A stretch of DNA of 64,000 nucleotides from an uncultured Marvinbryantia sp. (lineage in GTDB: Bacteria > Bacillota > Clostridia > Lachnospirales > Lachnospiraceae), in contig CANRIR010000005.1 of assembly GCA_947630735.1 (NCBI GenBank), positions 17,933-81,932 on the forward strand, written 5' to 3'. Below the pieces are notes generated by a model. That model saw nothing but the letters and a program-made list of their open reading frames with translations. It searched no databases and was not told the DNA's origin. Below, piece by piece: positions 15,915 through 25,000 of this stretch (position 1 is its first letter; every line of letters starts with the position of its first letter). The position numbers were made by a program, and so were the translations under genes.

Positions 15915-16768
15915 TCCGGCTGAAAGAGATCAAGAGCGAAGAAGCCCTGCGGGATGCGCTCCTGCACCCGGCGCGTGCCGAGGACGGCGTCTTGTATGTG
16001 ACGCCGGATGCGCGGACCGCGCGGGCGCTTGCCAAAGCGGATCTGCCGTGCATCTTTTTGGAGGACGGCAGACAGCAGAGTGTGTACGGCGTGGATCTCG
16101 TGATCGCGCAGGGGGAAGACGATGGTTTTGGAAAGTGCGGCAGGGCCCGGACGGACGGAGCACCCGAGGGGCAAATGGAGGCGCGGGATATGTGGCGTGC
16201 GGACCAGGAGCTTTTGCTGGGCGTCTGGAAGCGCCACTACGGCATCCCCTGGGAGATCGCTTCCACAGAGCGCCTGCTGATCCGGGAGACGGTTTTGGAG
16301 GATCTGCCGCGCCTTCTGGCTTTGTACGATCAGGAGCGTGGCAACCCGGACGTGGAACCTTTTTCCGACCATCCCGAGGAGGAGCTCGCGGCCTATATCC
16401 AAAACCGCTATCCGTTTTACGGGTACGGCCTGTGGACTGTGGTGGAAAGATCCACGGGGCAGGTGGCGGGACGCATGGGGTTTTCCGAGACCCGCATCCC
16501 GGCGGATCACTCGGACGCTTATGGGGGCGCGGAAGAGACCGTTCCCGAGCTCTCCTACCTGATCGCGCGGGAGTGCCGCCGAAAAGGCTACGCGAGGGAG
16601 GCGGCAGAGGCGGTTCTTTTCTATGGAAGAAACCGGCTCGGATTTACGCGCGCGGCGCTTCGCACTTCGGCCGGGAATACGGCTTCCCGGCGCCTGGCTG
16701 TCAGTCTGGGATTTCGGGAGAAAAAAGATTTTCCTGATTTTTTTGAATTAGACTTGACAAGCCGCTGA
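15908..16768 (+). CDS. GNAT-family N-acetyltransferase with an N-terminal extra domain
   Basis: 286 residues. The GNAT fold lies in the C-terminal 170 residues: STERLLIRETVLEDLPRLLA, then LSYLIARECRRKGYAREAAE (acetyl-CoA loop) and NTASRRLAVSLGFREKK. It is of the RimJ/RimL type that acetylates amino groups. The N-terminal 95 residues (VLYVTPDARTARALAKADLP and IFLEDGRQQSVYGVDLVIA) resemble a small Rossmann-like or HAD-like cap of unknown role. It starts inside the cyclophilin gene and is probably co-translated. The substrate is unknown. Confidence 0.83.
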   Translation: MLIRLKEIKSEEALRDALLHPARAEDGVLYVTPDARTARALAKADLPCIFLEDGRQQSVYGVDLVIAQGEDDGFGKCGRARTDGAPEGQMEARDMWRADQELLLGVWKRHYGIPWEIASTERLLIRETVLEDLPRLLALYDQERGNPDVEPFSDHPEEELAAYIQNRYPFYGYGLWTVVERSTGQVAGRMGFSETRIPADHSDAYGGAEETVPELSYLIARECRRKGYAREAAEAVLFYGRNRLGFTRAALRTSAGNTASRRLAVSLGFREKKDFPDFFELDLTSR

Positions 16769-16817
16769 ATTTTGTATATGATTTTAAATCATATAATTCC
16801 TAGTAAAATAATAGGAA
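16754..16817 (+). promoter_or_regulatory. metQ promoter overlapped by two palindromes (possible operators)
   Basis: TTGACA (16754-16759), a 17-base spacer and TATGAT (16777-16782). The -10 box lies inside a perfect 9-bp inverted repeat, ATATGATTT/AAATCATAT (16776-16794, one central base). A second inverted repeat, TTCCTA/TAGGAA (16797-16817, 9-base centre), covers the expected start of transcription. Both look like repressor sites. No SAM-box riboswitch sequence was seen in the 73-base space between the GNAT gene and metQ. Confidence 0.7.
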
Positions 16818-16841
16818 TAAAACAAAGAGGAGGTAAACATT

Positions 16842-17699
16842 ATGAAAAAATTCACAGCAATCGCAGCAGCGGCAACCCTGACCCTTTCTCTGGCGGCGCC
16901 GGCAATGGCGGAGGAGACCACCATCACGGTGGCGGCGTCCCCCACCCCGCACGCGCAGATCCTGGAGGCGGCGGCTCCGCTTCTGGAGGAGAAGGGCTAC
17001 AAACTGGACGTCGTAGAGTTCACAGACTATGTACAGCCGAATCTGGTGGTGGACAGCGGCGAGATCGACGCAAACTACTTCCAGCACATTCCGTATCTGG
17101 AGCAGTTCAACGAGGAGCAGGGCACCCATCTGGTAAACGCGGGCGGCATCCACTACGAGCCGTTCGGCATCTATCCGGGCACCAAGTCTTCCCTGGATGA
17201 GATCGCGGAGGGCGACGTCATCGCGGTTCCCAACGACACCACAAACGAGGCGCGCGCACTGCTTCTTCTGCAGGACAACGGCATCATCACGCTGACGGAG
17301 GGCGCAGGCCTGACGGCGACCGTGAACGAGATCGAGGAGAACCCGTACAATGTAGAGATCCTGGAGCTGGAGGCCGCGCAGGTTTCCAACTATGTGGAGG
17401 AGGCCGCATTTGTAGTATTAAACGGCAACTATGCGCTGGACGCGGGCTTTTCCGTGGCGAAGGACGCCATCGCTTACGAATCCTCCGACTCTGAGGCGGC
17501 AAAGACCTATGTGAATGTTATCGCGGTCAAAGAGGGCAACGAGGAGAACGAGGGCATCAAGGCTCTGGTGGAAGTGCTGAAATCCGACGATATCGTGAAC
17601 TACATCAACGAGACCTTTGACGGCGCGGTCATCCCGTTCGTGGAGAGTGACGCGGAAACACAGACAGAGGCTGCGACGGAGGCCGCAACAGAGGCGTAA
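16842..17699 (+). CDS. metQ: MetQ-type substrate-binding protein with a TE-rich tail and no lipobox
   Basis: 285 residues. NlpA/MetQ family, the binding protein of the methionine ABC importer made with MetN and MetI downstream. The fold is recognised by ITVAASPTPHAQILEAAAP, VEFTDYVQPN, GEIDANYFQHIPYLEQFN and VPNDTTNEARALLLLQ. Two points are odd. The signal (MKKFTAIAAAATLTLSLAA, then PAMAEE) ends in an AXA-type cleavage site with no cysteine, whereas MetQ in Gram-positives is normally a lipoprotein. The C-terminus (from about residue 270) is TQTEAATEAATEA, like the small lipoprotein at 3551. Specificity for methionine is inferred from the family and from metNI. Confidence 0.88.
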   Translation: MKKFTAIAAAATLTLSLAAPAMAEETTITVAASPTPHAQILEAAAPLLEEKGYKLDVVEFTDYVQPNLVVDSGEIDANYFQHIPYLEQFNEEQGTHLVNAGGIHYEPFGIYPGTKSSLDEIAEGDVIAVPNDTTNEARALLLLQDNGIITLTEGAGLTATVNEIEENPYNVEILELEAAQVSNYVEEAAFVVLNGNYALDAGFSVAKDAIAYESSDSEAAKTYVNVIAVKEGNEENEGIKALVEVLKSDDIVNYINETFDGAVIPFVESDAETQTEAATEAATEA

Positions 17700-18017
17700 G
17701 GCGAAAGCCCTGTCCGACAAAATTTCAGATGAAAAAAAGACCAGCCTGTCCGAAGATGAATTTTCAACATTTGTCTGCGGGCGGGCTGTCCGTGTCTTGC
17801 CGGGCTGCAGCCGTGCTTTTGCCGGACGAAGGCGCGTTTTGCACTGCGGCGGCCGCGCTTACAGACCGCCGCAATTCTGTCTTGCAACCGGCATGGTTTT
17901 GTTATACAATTGATGCCAGGGTCAAAAGCCCGGATCCGCGGTGTGCCGGACGGCCGCCGCGCAGGAGGCTTTCTGGCCGGAACCGGCATCAGTGGCAGTC
18001 CAAATAGGGAGGTGCGT
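17700..18017 (+). promoter_or_regulatory. 318-base gap before metN, with a promoter at 17882-17910
   Basis: TTGCAA (17882-17887), a 17-base spacer and TACAAT (17905-17910) suggest that metN-metI can be transcribed apart from metQ. A GGGAGGTG ribosome-binding site precedes metN. The first 180 bases of the gap hold no convincing gene; short frames here have no start site or family resemblance. No riboswitch was recognised. Confidence 0.55.
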
Positions 18018-19082
18018 ATGGAACCGATTATCAAAATAGAGCATCTGTGCAAGGAGTTCAAACTCAAAGAGATGGATGTGCACGCGCTGAACGATGTCAG
18101 CCTGGACATCTACAAGGGGGACATCTACGGCATCATCGGCATGTCCGGCGCGGGAAAGAGCACGCTTGTGCGCTGCCTGAATTTTCTGGAGCGCCCCACC
18201 AGCGGCAATGTGGTGGTGGACGGCAGGGATCTGGCGCAGCTTTCCGGAAAAGAGCTGCGCGAGGAGCGCAAGAGCATCGGCATGATCTTCCAGCATTTCA
18301 ATCTGCTCATGCAGAGAAGCGTGGTGGACAATGTCTGCTTCCCCCTGGAGATCGCCGGCATGAAGCGCTCGGAGGCGCGCAAAAAGGCTATGGAATACCT
18401 GGAGATCGTGGGGCTTACGGAGAAGGCGAAGGCTTACCCGGTGCAGCTCTCCGGCGGGCAGAAGCAGCGCGTGGCCATCGCCAGGGTGCTGGCGTCCGAC
18501 CCCAAGATCCTGCTGTGCGACGAGGCCACCAGCGCCCTCGACCCGCAGACCACCAAGTCCATCCTGCAGCTTTTAAAAGAGATCAACCGCAAGTTCGGCA
18601 TCACCATCGTGGTCATCACGCACGAGATGGCGGTGGTGCAGGAGATCTGCAGCCATGTGGCCATCATCGACCAGGGAAACCTGGTGGAGCACGGGAAGGT
18701 GGAGGACATCTTCTCGGCCCCGCAGTCCCGCGAGGCCAAGCGGCTCATCTACCAGGGCTTCGAAAAAGTGGCGGAGATGAAGGGAAAGCGCTGTGTGCGC
18801 ATTGTCTTCGCGGAAAATTCTTCCTTCGAGCCGGTCATCGGGAACATGGTGCTCACATTTAAGACGCCGGTCAACATCCTGTACGCCAACACCAGGGATC
18901 TGGACGGCGTGGCGAAGGGCGAGATGATCCTGCAGCTCCCGGAGGATGCGGAGACGGGCGAGAAGATGATCGCGTACCTGAAAAACGCGAAGCTGTCGGT
19001 GGAAGAGATGGAAGACTATGAGAGCGTGCACAGGATCGGCGGCGCGCAGGGCGGCAGAGAGGAGGGCGATGAGGCATGCTGA
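18018..19082 (+). CDS. metN: Methionine ABC transporter ATP-binding protein
   Basis: 354 residues. ABC ATPase with Walker A GMSGAGKST, Q-loop MIFQHFNLL, signature LSGGQKQR, Walker B ILLCDEATSALD and the switch histidine in VITHEM. A C-terminal NIL domain (about 260-345, from CVRIVFAENSSFEPVIGNM) binds methionine and shuts the pump down when the amino acid is plentiful (known for E. coli MetN). An upstream in-frame start at 17910 precedes the likely transcription start and is rejected. Overlaps metI by seven bases. Confidence 0.94.
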   Translation: MEPIIKIEHLCKEFKLKEMDVHALNDVSLDIYKGDIYGIIGMSGAGKSTLVRCLNFLERPTSGNVVVDGRDLAQLSGKELREERKSIGMIFQHFNLLMQRSVVDNVCFPLEIAGMKRSEARKKAMEYLEIVGLTEKAKAYPVQLSGGQKQRVAIARVLASDPKILLCDEATSALDPQTTKSILQLLKEINRKFGITIVVITHEMAVVQEICSHVAIIDQGNLVEHGKVEDIFSAPQSREAKRLIYQGFEKVAEMKGKRCVRIVFAENSSFEPVIGNMVLTFKTPVNILYANTRDLDGVAKGEMILQLPEDAETGEKMIAYLKNAKLSVEEMEDYESVHRIGGAQGGREEGDEAC

Positions 19083-19741
19083 CGGCAAGAGAGGTTTCCA
19101 TGATCATAGAGGGCATCGGCGGCACGCTTTGGATGGTGCTGATGTCCGTGCTGTTCGGGTACATACTGGGGCTCCCCATGGGCATCCTGCTGACCGTGAC
19201 CGGAAAAGACGGGATCCGCCCGAACGCCGCAGTCTACAAGGTGTTTGACGTGATCTCCAATATTTTCCGCAGCATCCCGTTTCTGATCCTGCTGCTTCTG
19301 GTGCAGCCCCTCACGCGCCTGATCCTGGGCAAGAGCTACGGGGCAACGGCCACCATCGTGCCCCTCACCATCGCGGCGGCGCCCTACATCGCCCGCATGG
19401 TGGAGTCCTCCTTAAAAGAGGTGGACCACGGCGTCATTGAGGCGGCGCAGAGCATGGGGGCCAGCAACTGGACCATCATCTTCAAGGTGCTTTTGACGGA
19501 GGCGCGCACCTCCCTGATCGTCAACGCCACCATCGCGACCAACACGATCCTGGGCTATTCCGCCATGGCGGGAGCCTGCGGGGGCGGCGGCCTGGGGGAC
19601 ATCGCCGTGCGCTACGGCTACCACAGGTGGCAGCCGGACATCCTGCTCATCACGGTGGTGCTCTTGGTGGTGCTGGCGCAGATCTTCCAGATGACGGGCA
19701 TGTTCATCTCCCGTCTGGTGGACAGACGACGTGTGGAATAA
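19076..19741 (+). CDS. metI: Methionine ABC transporter permease
   Basis: 221 residues with about five membrane segments and the inner-membrane permease (EAA-type) loop EVDHGVIEAAQSMGASNWTI, which contacts MetN. The ending GGGGLGDIAVRYGYHRWQPD is typical of MetI. It starts within the end of metN and completes the metQ-metN-metI set. Confidence 0.94.
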   Translation: MLTAREVSMIIEGIGGTLWMVLMSVLFGYILGLPMGILLTVTGKDGIRPNAAVYKVFDVISNIFRSIPFLILLLLVQPLTRLILGKSYGATATIVPLTIAAAPYIARMVESSLKEVDHGVIEAAQSMGASNWTIIFKVLLTEARTSLIVNATIATNTILGYSAMAGACGGGGLGDIAVRYGYHRWQPDILLITVVLLVVLAQIFQMTGMFISRLVDRRRVE

Positions 19742-19799
19742 GCGGGGGAGCGGTGTTTCCCCAAAAATGATATGATGCAGAAGTGTGAGGAATGGAAAG

Positions 19800-21359
19800 T
19801 TGAGAAGAGCAAGCGGTATTTTGCTGCCCATGAGCAGCATCCCGTCGCCTTACGGGATCGGAATGTTTTCAAAGAGCGCGTATAAATTTGTAGATTTTCT
19901 GGTGGAGGCGGGCCAGACCTACTGGCAGATCCTGCCCCTGGGGCCCACGAGCTACGGGGACTCCCCCTACCAGTCTTTTTCCACCTTTGCCGGGAACCCT
20001 TATTTCATCGACCTGGAAGCGCTGGTGGATGAGGGCGTGCTGACAAAGGCGGAGTGCAAAAAGGCGGACTGCGGGCACGAGCCGCGGTACGTGGACTACG
20101 GGATGCTCTACAAAAAGCGCTTCGCCCTGCTCCGAAAGGCGTATGAGAGGAGCGATATTGCCGAAGACGCGGATTTTTTGAAATTTGTGGACGACAACCA
20201 GTCCTGGCTGAAGGACTATGCCCTGTTCATGGCGGTAAAGCAGCGCTTTGACGGGGTGTCGTGGCTTGAGTGGGCGGACGACATCCGCCTGCGCTGGGGA
20301 AACGCCCTGGACTATTATTACCGGGAGTGCCGGGAGGAGATCGAGTTTTACGAATATCTGCAGTACAAGTTCCGGCAGCACTGGACGAAGCTGAAAAAAT
20401 ACGCCAACGACAGGGGCATCCGCATCATCGGCGACATCCCCATCTACGTCGCCTTAGACAGCGCGGACGTGTGGGCGCACCCGCACCTGTTCCAGCTGGA
20501 CGAGGACCGCAGACCCACGGCCGTGGCGGGCTGCCCGCCCGACGCCTTCTCGGACGCCGGACAGCTGTGGGGCAATCCGCTCTATAAGTGGGACGTGCAC
20601 AAAAACCAGAGCTATGACTGGTGGTGCCGCCGCATGGAGCAGTGCTATCAGCTGTACGATGTGGTGCGCATCGACCATTTCCGGGGATTTGACGAGTACT
20701 ATTCCATTCCCTACGGAGATGAGGACGCCACCGGCGGCCACTGGGAGAAAGGGCCGGGCATAGAGCTGTTCCGCACACTGGAGAGCCGCCTGGGCCACAA
20801 GGACGTGATCGCGGAGGACCTGGGGCTGATGACCTGGTCGGTGCGCCAGCTGGTAAAAGACAGCGGCTACCCCAATATGCGCGTGCTGGGCTTCGCCTTC
20901 GCGGAGGGCCCCGGCAGCGACTATCTGCCCCACAATTTTGACAAGAACTGCGTGGTCTACACGGGAACCCACGACAACGAGACGCTGATGCAGTGGTACG
21001 ACGGCCTGGACGACGAGACCTTCGCCTTCGTGCAGGACTATATGAACAACGCGGGCAGGCCCCGCGAAAAGGTGCGCTGGGATTTCATCCGCCTGGCCAT
21101 GCAGAGCTGCGCGGACACCTGCATCATCCCCATCCAGGATTACCTGGGTCTGGGCAAAGAGGCGCGCATGAATTTCCCGTCCACCCTGGGAGACAACTGG
21201 AAATGGCGCATGGCGGAAAAGGACCTTACCGAGGAGCTGAAAGAGGAGATCCTGCACTTAACCTGGCTTTCCAGCCGCATCTCGGACGCGGGCTACCAGA
21301 TCCTTCAGAAAAGAAAGGAAAAACATGAACATCATCCAGGCAAAAAAACTGACGCATGA
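19800..21359 (+). CDS. malQ: 4-alpha-glucanotransferase (amylomaltase)
   Basis: 519 residues from the TTG at 19800, which follows GAGGA by nine bases; a GTG at 19785 is possible but lacks such a site. GH77 enzyme that moves alpha-1,4-glucan segments between maltodextrins and releases glucose. Family motifs include GILLPMSSIPSPYGIG, GDIPIYVALDSADVW, VVRIDHFRGFDEYY (nucleophile Asp), DVIAEDLGLMT (acid/base Glu) and TGTHDNETL. The 3' end overlaps the ecfA1 start by 35 bases. It is the only intact maltodextrin gene in the window, the nearby amylase being destroyed. Confidence 0.93.
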   Translation: MRRASGILLPMSSIPSPYGIGMFSKSAYKFVDFLVEAGQTYWQILPLGPTSYGDSPYQSFSTFAGNPYFIDLEALVDEGVLTKAECKKADCGHEPRYVDYGMLYKKRFALLRKAYERSDIAEDADFLKFVDDNQSWLKDYALFMAVKQRFDGVSWLEWADDIRLRWGNALDYYYRECREEIEFYEYLQYKFRQHWTKLKKYANDRGIRIIGDIPIYVALDSADVWAHPHLFQLDEDRRPTAVAGCPPDAFSDAGQLWGNPLYKWDVHKNQSYDWWCRRMEQCYQLYDVVRIDHFRGFDEYYSIPYGDEDATGGHWEKGPGIELFRTLESRLGHKDVIAEDLGLMTWSVRQLVKDSGYPNMRVLGFAFAEGPGSDYLPHNFDKNCVVYTGTHDNETLMQWYDGLDDETFAFVQDYMNNAGRPREKVRWDFIRLAMQSCADTCIIPIQDYLGLGKEARMNFPSTLGDNWKWRMAEKDLTEELKEEILHLTWLSSRISDAGYQILQKRKEKHEHHPGKKTDA

Positions 21360-22188
21360 TTACCGGAAAGTGGGGGACGACGGCGAGACGGAGACGAGCT
21401 GCCGCGCCCTGGATAACGTGGATCTGGATGTGGCACCCGGGCAGTTTATCGCCATCCTAGGGCACAACGGCTCCGGGAAATCCACGCTGGCCAAGCACCT
21501 GAACGCCATTTTGACGCCCACGGACGGCACGGTCTGGGTGGACGGCATGGACACCAGGGACGCCGAAAAGCTGAACGCCATCCGGCAGACCGCGGGCATG
21601 GTGTTCCAGAACCCGGACAACCAGATCATCGGCACCGTGGTGGACGAGGACGTGGCGTTCGGGCCGGAGAACATGGGGATCCCCACCGAGGAGATCTTGG
21701 AGCGGGTGGAGAACAGCCTGAAGACGGTGGGCATGTGGGAGTACCGCGACCGCTCCCCGAACCGGCTTTCCGGCGGACAGAAGCAGCGCGTGGCCATCGC
21801 GGGCGTGATGGCCATGGAGCCGAAGTGCATCGTGCTGGACGAACCCACGGCCATGCTGGATCCGGTGGGCCGCAGGGAAGTGATCCGGGCGGCGCAGAAG
21901 CTGAACCGGGAAAAACAGGTCACCATCCTTCTGATCACACACTACATGGAGGAAGTGACCGAGGCGGACCGGGTGATCGTCATGGATCAGGGAAAGATCC
22001 TCATGCAGGGAACGCCCCGGGAGGTGTTCTCGCGCGTGGAAGAATTAAAAGAACACCGGCTGGACGTGCCGCAGGTGACCATGCTTGCGCACGAGCTGCG
22101 AAAGAGCGGCCTTCCGGTGCCGGAGGGCGTGCTGACGGTGCAGGAACTCGCGGAGTCCCTGATCGCGGCCAGCCGCCGCGCGGTTTAA
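21325..22188 (+). CDS. ecfA1: Energy-coupling factor transporter ATPase EcfA1
   Basis: 287 residues. One of the two ATPases of the shared ECF vitamin and micronutrient importer. Walker A is GHNGSGKST, the Q-loop MVFQNPDNQI (the QNPDNQ form is typical of EcfA), the signature LSGGQKQRVAIAG, and Walker B CIVLDEPTAMLD. It begins inside malQ, preceded by AAAGGAA. With ecfA2 and ecfT it forms the energising module; no S component gene adjoins, so it probably serves scattered S components (group II ECF). Confidence 0.93.
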   Translation: MNIIQAKKLTHDYRKVGDDGETETSCRALDNVDLDVAPGQFIAILGHNGSGKSTLAKHLNAILTPTDGTVWVDGMDTRDAEKLNAIRQTAGMVFQNPDNQIIGTVVDEDVAFGPENMGIPTEEILERVENSLKTVGMWEYRDRSPNRLSGGQKQRVAIAGVMAMEPKCIVLDEPTAMLDPVGRREVIRAAQKLNREKQVTILLITHYMEEVTEADRVIVMDQGKILMQGTPREVFSRVEELKEHRLDVPQVTMLAHELRKSGLPVPEGVLTVQELAESLIAASRRAV

Positions 22189-22248
22189 AGGGCGATCCGG
22201 CCCGTCCCGCGGCATGTTACCGGAAATGGGAACCAGGAGAAGAAAGTT

Positions 22249-23112
22249 ATGCCGATCAGGACAGAACATCTGAACTATATCTACAACCCCGGCACGGCCT
22301 ACGAAAAACAGGCGCTCTCGGACATTGACCTGGAGCTGCCGGACGGGCAGTTCGTGGGGATCATCGGGCACACGGGCTCCGGGAAATCCACGCTGATCCA
22401 GCACCTGAACGGGCTGGTGCGGGCCACCAGCGGGACCGTCTGGTACAACGGGGAGGACATCTACCGGGAAGGCTATTCCATGAAAGAGCTGCGCAGCAAG
22501 GTGGGGCTGGTGTTCCAGTACCCCGAGTACCAGCTCTTTGAGGTGGACGTGTTCACGGACGTGTGCTTCGGGCCGAAGAACCTGGGCCTCTCCAAAGAGG
22601 AGACGGAAGCGCGCGCCAGCGAGGCGCTGCGCCAGGTGGGCCTGGGGGAAGAATATTACAAGAAATCGCCGTTTGAGCTCTCCGGCGGGCAGAAGCGGCG
22701 CGCCGCCATCGCGGGGATCCTCGCCATGCAGCCGGAGGTGCTGATCCTGGATGAGCCGACGGCGGGGCTGGATCCCCACGGGCGGGACGAGATCCTGGAC
22801 CAGATCCAGAAGCTCCACAGGGAGCGGGGCATCACGGTGGTGCTGGTGTCCCACAGCATGGAGGACATCGCCCGGTATGTGGAGCGCATCATCGTGATGG
22901 AAAAAGGCCGGGTGCGGTTTGACGACACGCCGAAAAAGGTGTTCGAGCACTACCGGGAGCTGGAGCAGATCGGCCTTGCCGCGCCGCAGGTGACCTATGT
23001 GATGCAGACCCTGCGGGGGGCCGGCATGGACATCGACCTCGCGGCCACCACCGTGGAGGAGGCAAAGGCTTCCATCCTGAATTATTTCCAGAAGAAAGCG
23101 CAGGAAGGCTGA
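22249..23112 (+). CDS. ecfA2: Energy-coupling factor transporter ATPase EcfA2
   Basis: 287 residues. Walker A GHTGSGKST, Q-loop LVFQYPEYQLFE (the YPEYQLFE form marks EcfA2), signature LSGGQKRRAAIAG, Walker B VLILDEPTAGLD, and the switch histidine in VSHSMEDIA. Pairs with EcfA1 as a heterodimer bound to the EcfT coupling helices. AGGAG lies 12 bases before the ATG. Confidence 0.93.
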   Translation: MPIRTEHLNYIYNPGTAYEKQALSDIDLELPDGQFVGIIGHTGSGKSTLIQHLNGLVRATSGTVWYNGEDIYREGYSMKELRSKVGLVFQYPEYQLFEVDVFTDVCFGPKNLGLSKEETEARASEALRQVGLGEEYYKKSPFELSGGQKRRAAIAGILAMQPEVLILDEPTAGLDPHGRDEILDQIQKLHRERGITVVLVSHSMEDIARYVERIIVMEKGRVRFDDTPKKVFEHYRELEQIGLAAPQVTYVMQTLRGAGMDIDLAATTVEEAKASILNYFQKKAQEG

Positions 23113-23116
23113 TCTT

Positions 23117-23923
23117 ATGATCCGAGAGATAACCATAGGACAATATTATCCGGCGGATTCGGTCATTCACCGTCTGGATCCGCGCACAAAGCTGGCGGGC
23201 ACGCTGGTGTTCATCCTCTCTTTGTTCCTGTTCCGCTCCTACGCGGCCTACCTGGTGGCGACCGTCTTTCTGGCGTGCGTCATACGGGCCTCGAAGGTGC
23301 CCTTCCGGTTTATGGTGCGCGGCATGAAGGCCATCGTGGTGCTGCTTATGATCACGGTGCTGTTCAACATGTTCCTGACGCCGGGCGAGCCGCTGGTAAA
23401 ACTGTGGAAGCTTACGATCACCCGGGAGGGGCTGGAGCTTGCCATCTTTATGGCCATCCGGCTCTCCTACCTGATCATCGGCTCCTCGGTGATGACCCTC
23501 ACCACCACGCCGAACCAGCTGACGGACGGGCTGGAGAAGGGGCTGCGCCCCTTAAACAAGATCCATGTGCCGGTGCACGACGTGGCTATGATCATGTCCA
23601 TCGCGCTGCGGTTCATCCCCATCTTATTGGAGGAGACGGACAAGATCATGAAGGCGCAGATGGCGCGCGGCGCGGATTTTGAGAGCGGCGGCGTGGTGCA
23701 GAAGGCAAAGAGCATGGTGCCGCTTCTGGTGCCGCTGTTCATCTCGGCGTTCCGCCGGGCCAACGACCTGGCCATGGCCATGGAGGCCCGCGGCTACCAC
23801 GGGGGCGAAGGGCGCACCAAGATGAGGCCGCTGCAGTACCAGAAGCGCGACCGCATCGCCTACCTGACCCTCGTCGTCTATCTGCTTGCCATGTTTGCGG
23901 CAAAGCGCATCGCGGGATTTTAA
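23117..23923 (+). CDS. ecfT: Energy-coupling factor transporter transmembrane protein EcfT
   Basis: 268 residues with about five to six hydrophobic segments. The start has HRLDPRTKLAGTLVFILSLF, typical of EcfT, and the cytoplasmic coupling region holds the two short motifs MARGADFE and MEARGY that dock on the ATPases. Four bases after ecfA2 and four before truA, so one operon. Confidence 0.92.
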   Translation: MIREITIGQYYPADSVIHRLDPRTKLAGTLVFILSLFLFRSYAAYLVATVFLACVIRASKVPFRFMVRGMKAIVVLLMITVLFNMFLTPGEPLVKLWKLTITREGLELAIFMAIRLSYLIIGSSVMTLTTTPNQLTDGLEKGLRPLNKIHVPVHDVAMIMSIALRFIPILLEETDKIMKAQMARGADFESGGVVQKAKSMVPLLVPLFISAFRRANDLAMAMEARGYHGGEGRTKMRPLQYQKRDRIAYLTLVVYLLAMFAAKRIAGF

Positions 23924-23926
23924 GCC

Positions 23927-24673
23927 ATGAAGAGAGTGAAACTGACCGTCGCCTACGACGGCACGAACTACTGCGGCTGGCAGGTCCAGCCCAACGGCGT
24001 TACCATAGAGAGCGAGCTGAACCGCCATCTGTCGGAGCTCCTCGGGGAGCCCATCCGGGTCATCGGGGCGAGCCGCACGGACGCGGGCGTGCACGCCCTG
24101 GGAAATGTGGCGGTGTTTGACACGCAGGCGCGGATGCCCGCGGAAAAGATCTCCTACGCCATGAACACGCGGCTCCCGGCGGATATCCGCATCCAGGATT
24201 CCTGCGAGGTGCCGGCGGACTTTCATCCGCGGTTCTGCAAGACCAGGAAGACCTACGAGTACCGCATCTTAAACCGGCGCTTCCCGGATCCGACGAAGCG
24301 GCTCTACTCCCTGTTTTACCACTATCCGCTGGACGTGGAAAAAATGCGGGAGGCGGCCTCCTATCTGGTGGGGGAACACGATTTTAAGAGCTTCTGCACT
24401 CATAAAGAGGACGTGGAGAACACGGTCCGCACCATCTATGCGGCGGAGGTGGAAAAAGAAGGGGACATGATCTGCATCCGTCTCTGCGGGAACGGATTTT
24501 TATACAACATGGTGCGCATCATCGCGGGGACGCTGATCCGTGTGGGGAGTGGGTATTATCAGCCCTCCTATGTGGAGGAGCTGCTCGCGCGGCGCGACCG
24601 CCAGTCTGCGGGGGAAACAGCGCCGCCCCAGGGGCTGACGCTGTTAAAGATCGACTACTTTGCTGCGCGGTAG
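23927..24673 (+). CDS. truA: tRNA pseudouridine(38-40) synthase
   Basis: 248 residues. Forms pseudouridine in the tRNA anticodon arm. The catalytic motif GASRTDAGVHALGNVAVF is present, plus RKTYEYRILN and FLYNMVRIIAGTLIRVG near the end. The ecfA1-ecfA2-ecfT-truA order is the standard Firmicutes arrangement, although here it has separated from the ribosomal protein genes that often precede it. Its last 19 bases overlap the convergent regulator gene. Confidence 0.94.
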   Translation: MKRVKLTVAYDGTNYCGWQVQPNGVTIESELNRHLSELLGEPIRVIGASRTDAGVHALGNVAVFDTQARMPAEKISYAMNTRLPADIRIQDSCEVPADFHPRFCKTRKTYEYRILNRRFPDPTKRLYSLFYHYPLDVEKMREAASYLVGEHDFKSFCTHKEDVENTVRTIYAAEVEKEGDMICIRLCGNGFLYNMVRIIAGTLIRVGSGYYQPSYVEELLARRDRQSAGETAPPQGLTLLKIDYFAAR

Positions 24674-24978
24674 TGGATATACTCGGCGATCTCGTGCTGG
24701 ACGTCCGGCGCGAGCGCACAGAAGTCTTCCAGAACCTGTTCCGCCCGGCTGGAGCGCCTGCGGACAGCGCCGGAAAATTCCGGCCGCACCAGATAATCGA
24801 TGTGAATACTGTAAAAATCGGCGATCCGCACAAGATGCTGATAAGAAGGCATCCGTCTGTCATTCTCGTAGTTCGCGTAAGCGGCCCTCTCCAGGTGGAG
24901 ATGGTCGCTTATCTGTTGCTGGGTGAAATGCCTGCTCCTTCGCAGCATACGCAGCTTTTGCCCTAATGTCTGCTGCAT
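24655..24978 (-). CDS. XRE-family helix-turn-helix regulator
   Basis: 107 residues. An N-terminal HTH (about 6-62) reads LGQKLRMLRRSRHFTQQQIS, then ERAAYANYENDRRMPSYQHL and IADFYSIHIDYLV. The C-terminal 40 residues form a small helical region that may dimerise or sense. Many small Lachnospiraceae regulators have this shape; the target is unknown. It is convergent with truA, sharing 19 bases, and lies 22 bases beyond the CYTH gene end on the same strand, so the two may be co-transcribed. Confidence 0.85.
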   Translation of the reverse strand: MQQTLGQKLRMLRRSRHFTQQQISDHLHLERAAYANYENDRRMPSYQHLVRIADFYSIHIDYLVRPEFSGAVRRRSSRAEQVLEDFCALAPDVQHEIAEYIHYRAAK

Positions 24979-25000
24979 AAAATAAACTCCCCCGAAAATC

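Noticed and set aside
16769..16841. SAM riboswitch before metQ
   Set aside because: The space is only 73 bases and holds a promoter and palindromes; none of the conserved S-box core sequence is visible.
17617..18007. Short frames between metQ and metN
   Set aside because: No ribosome-binding site, Arg-rich shadow composition, and a promoter lies within the region.
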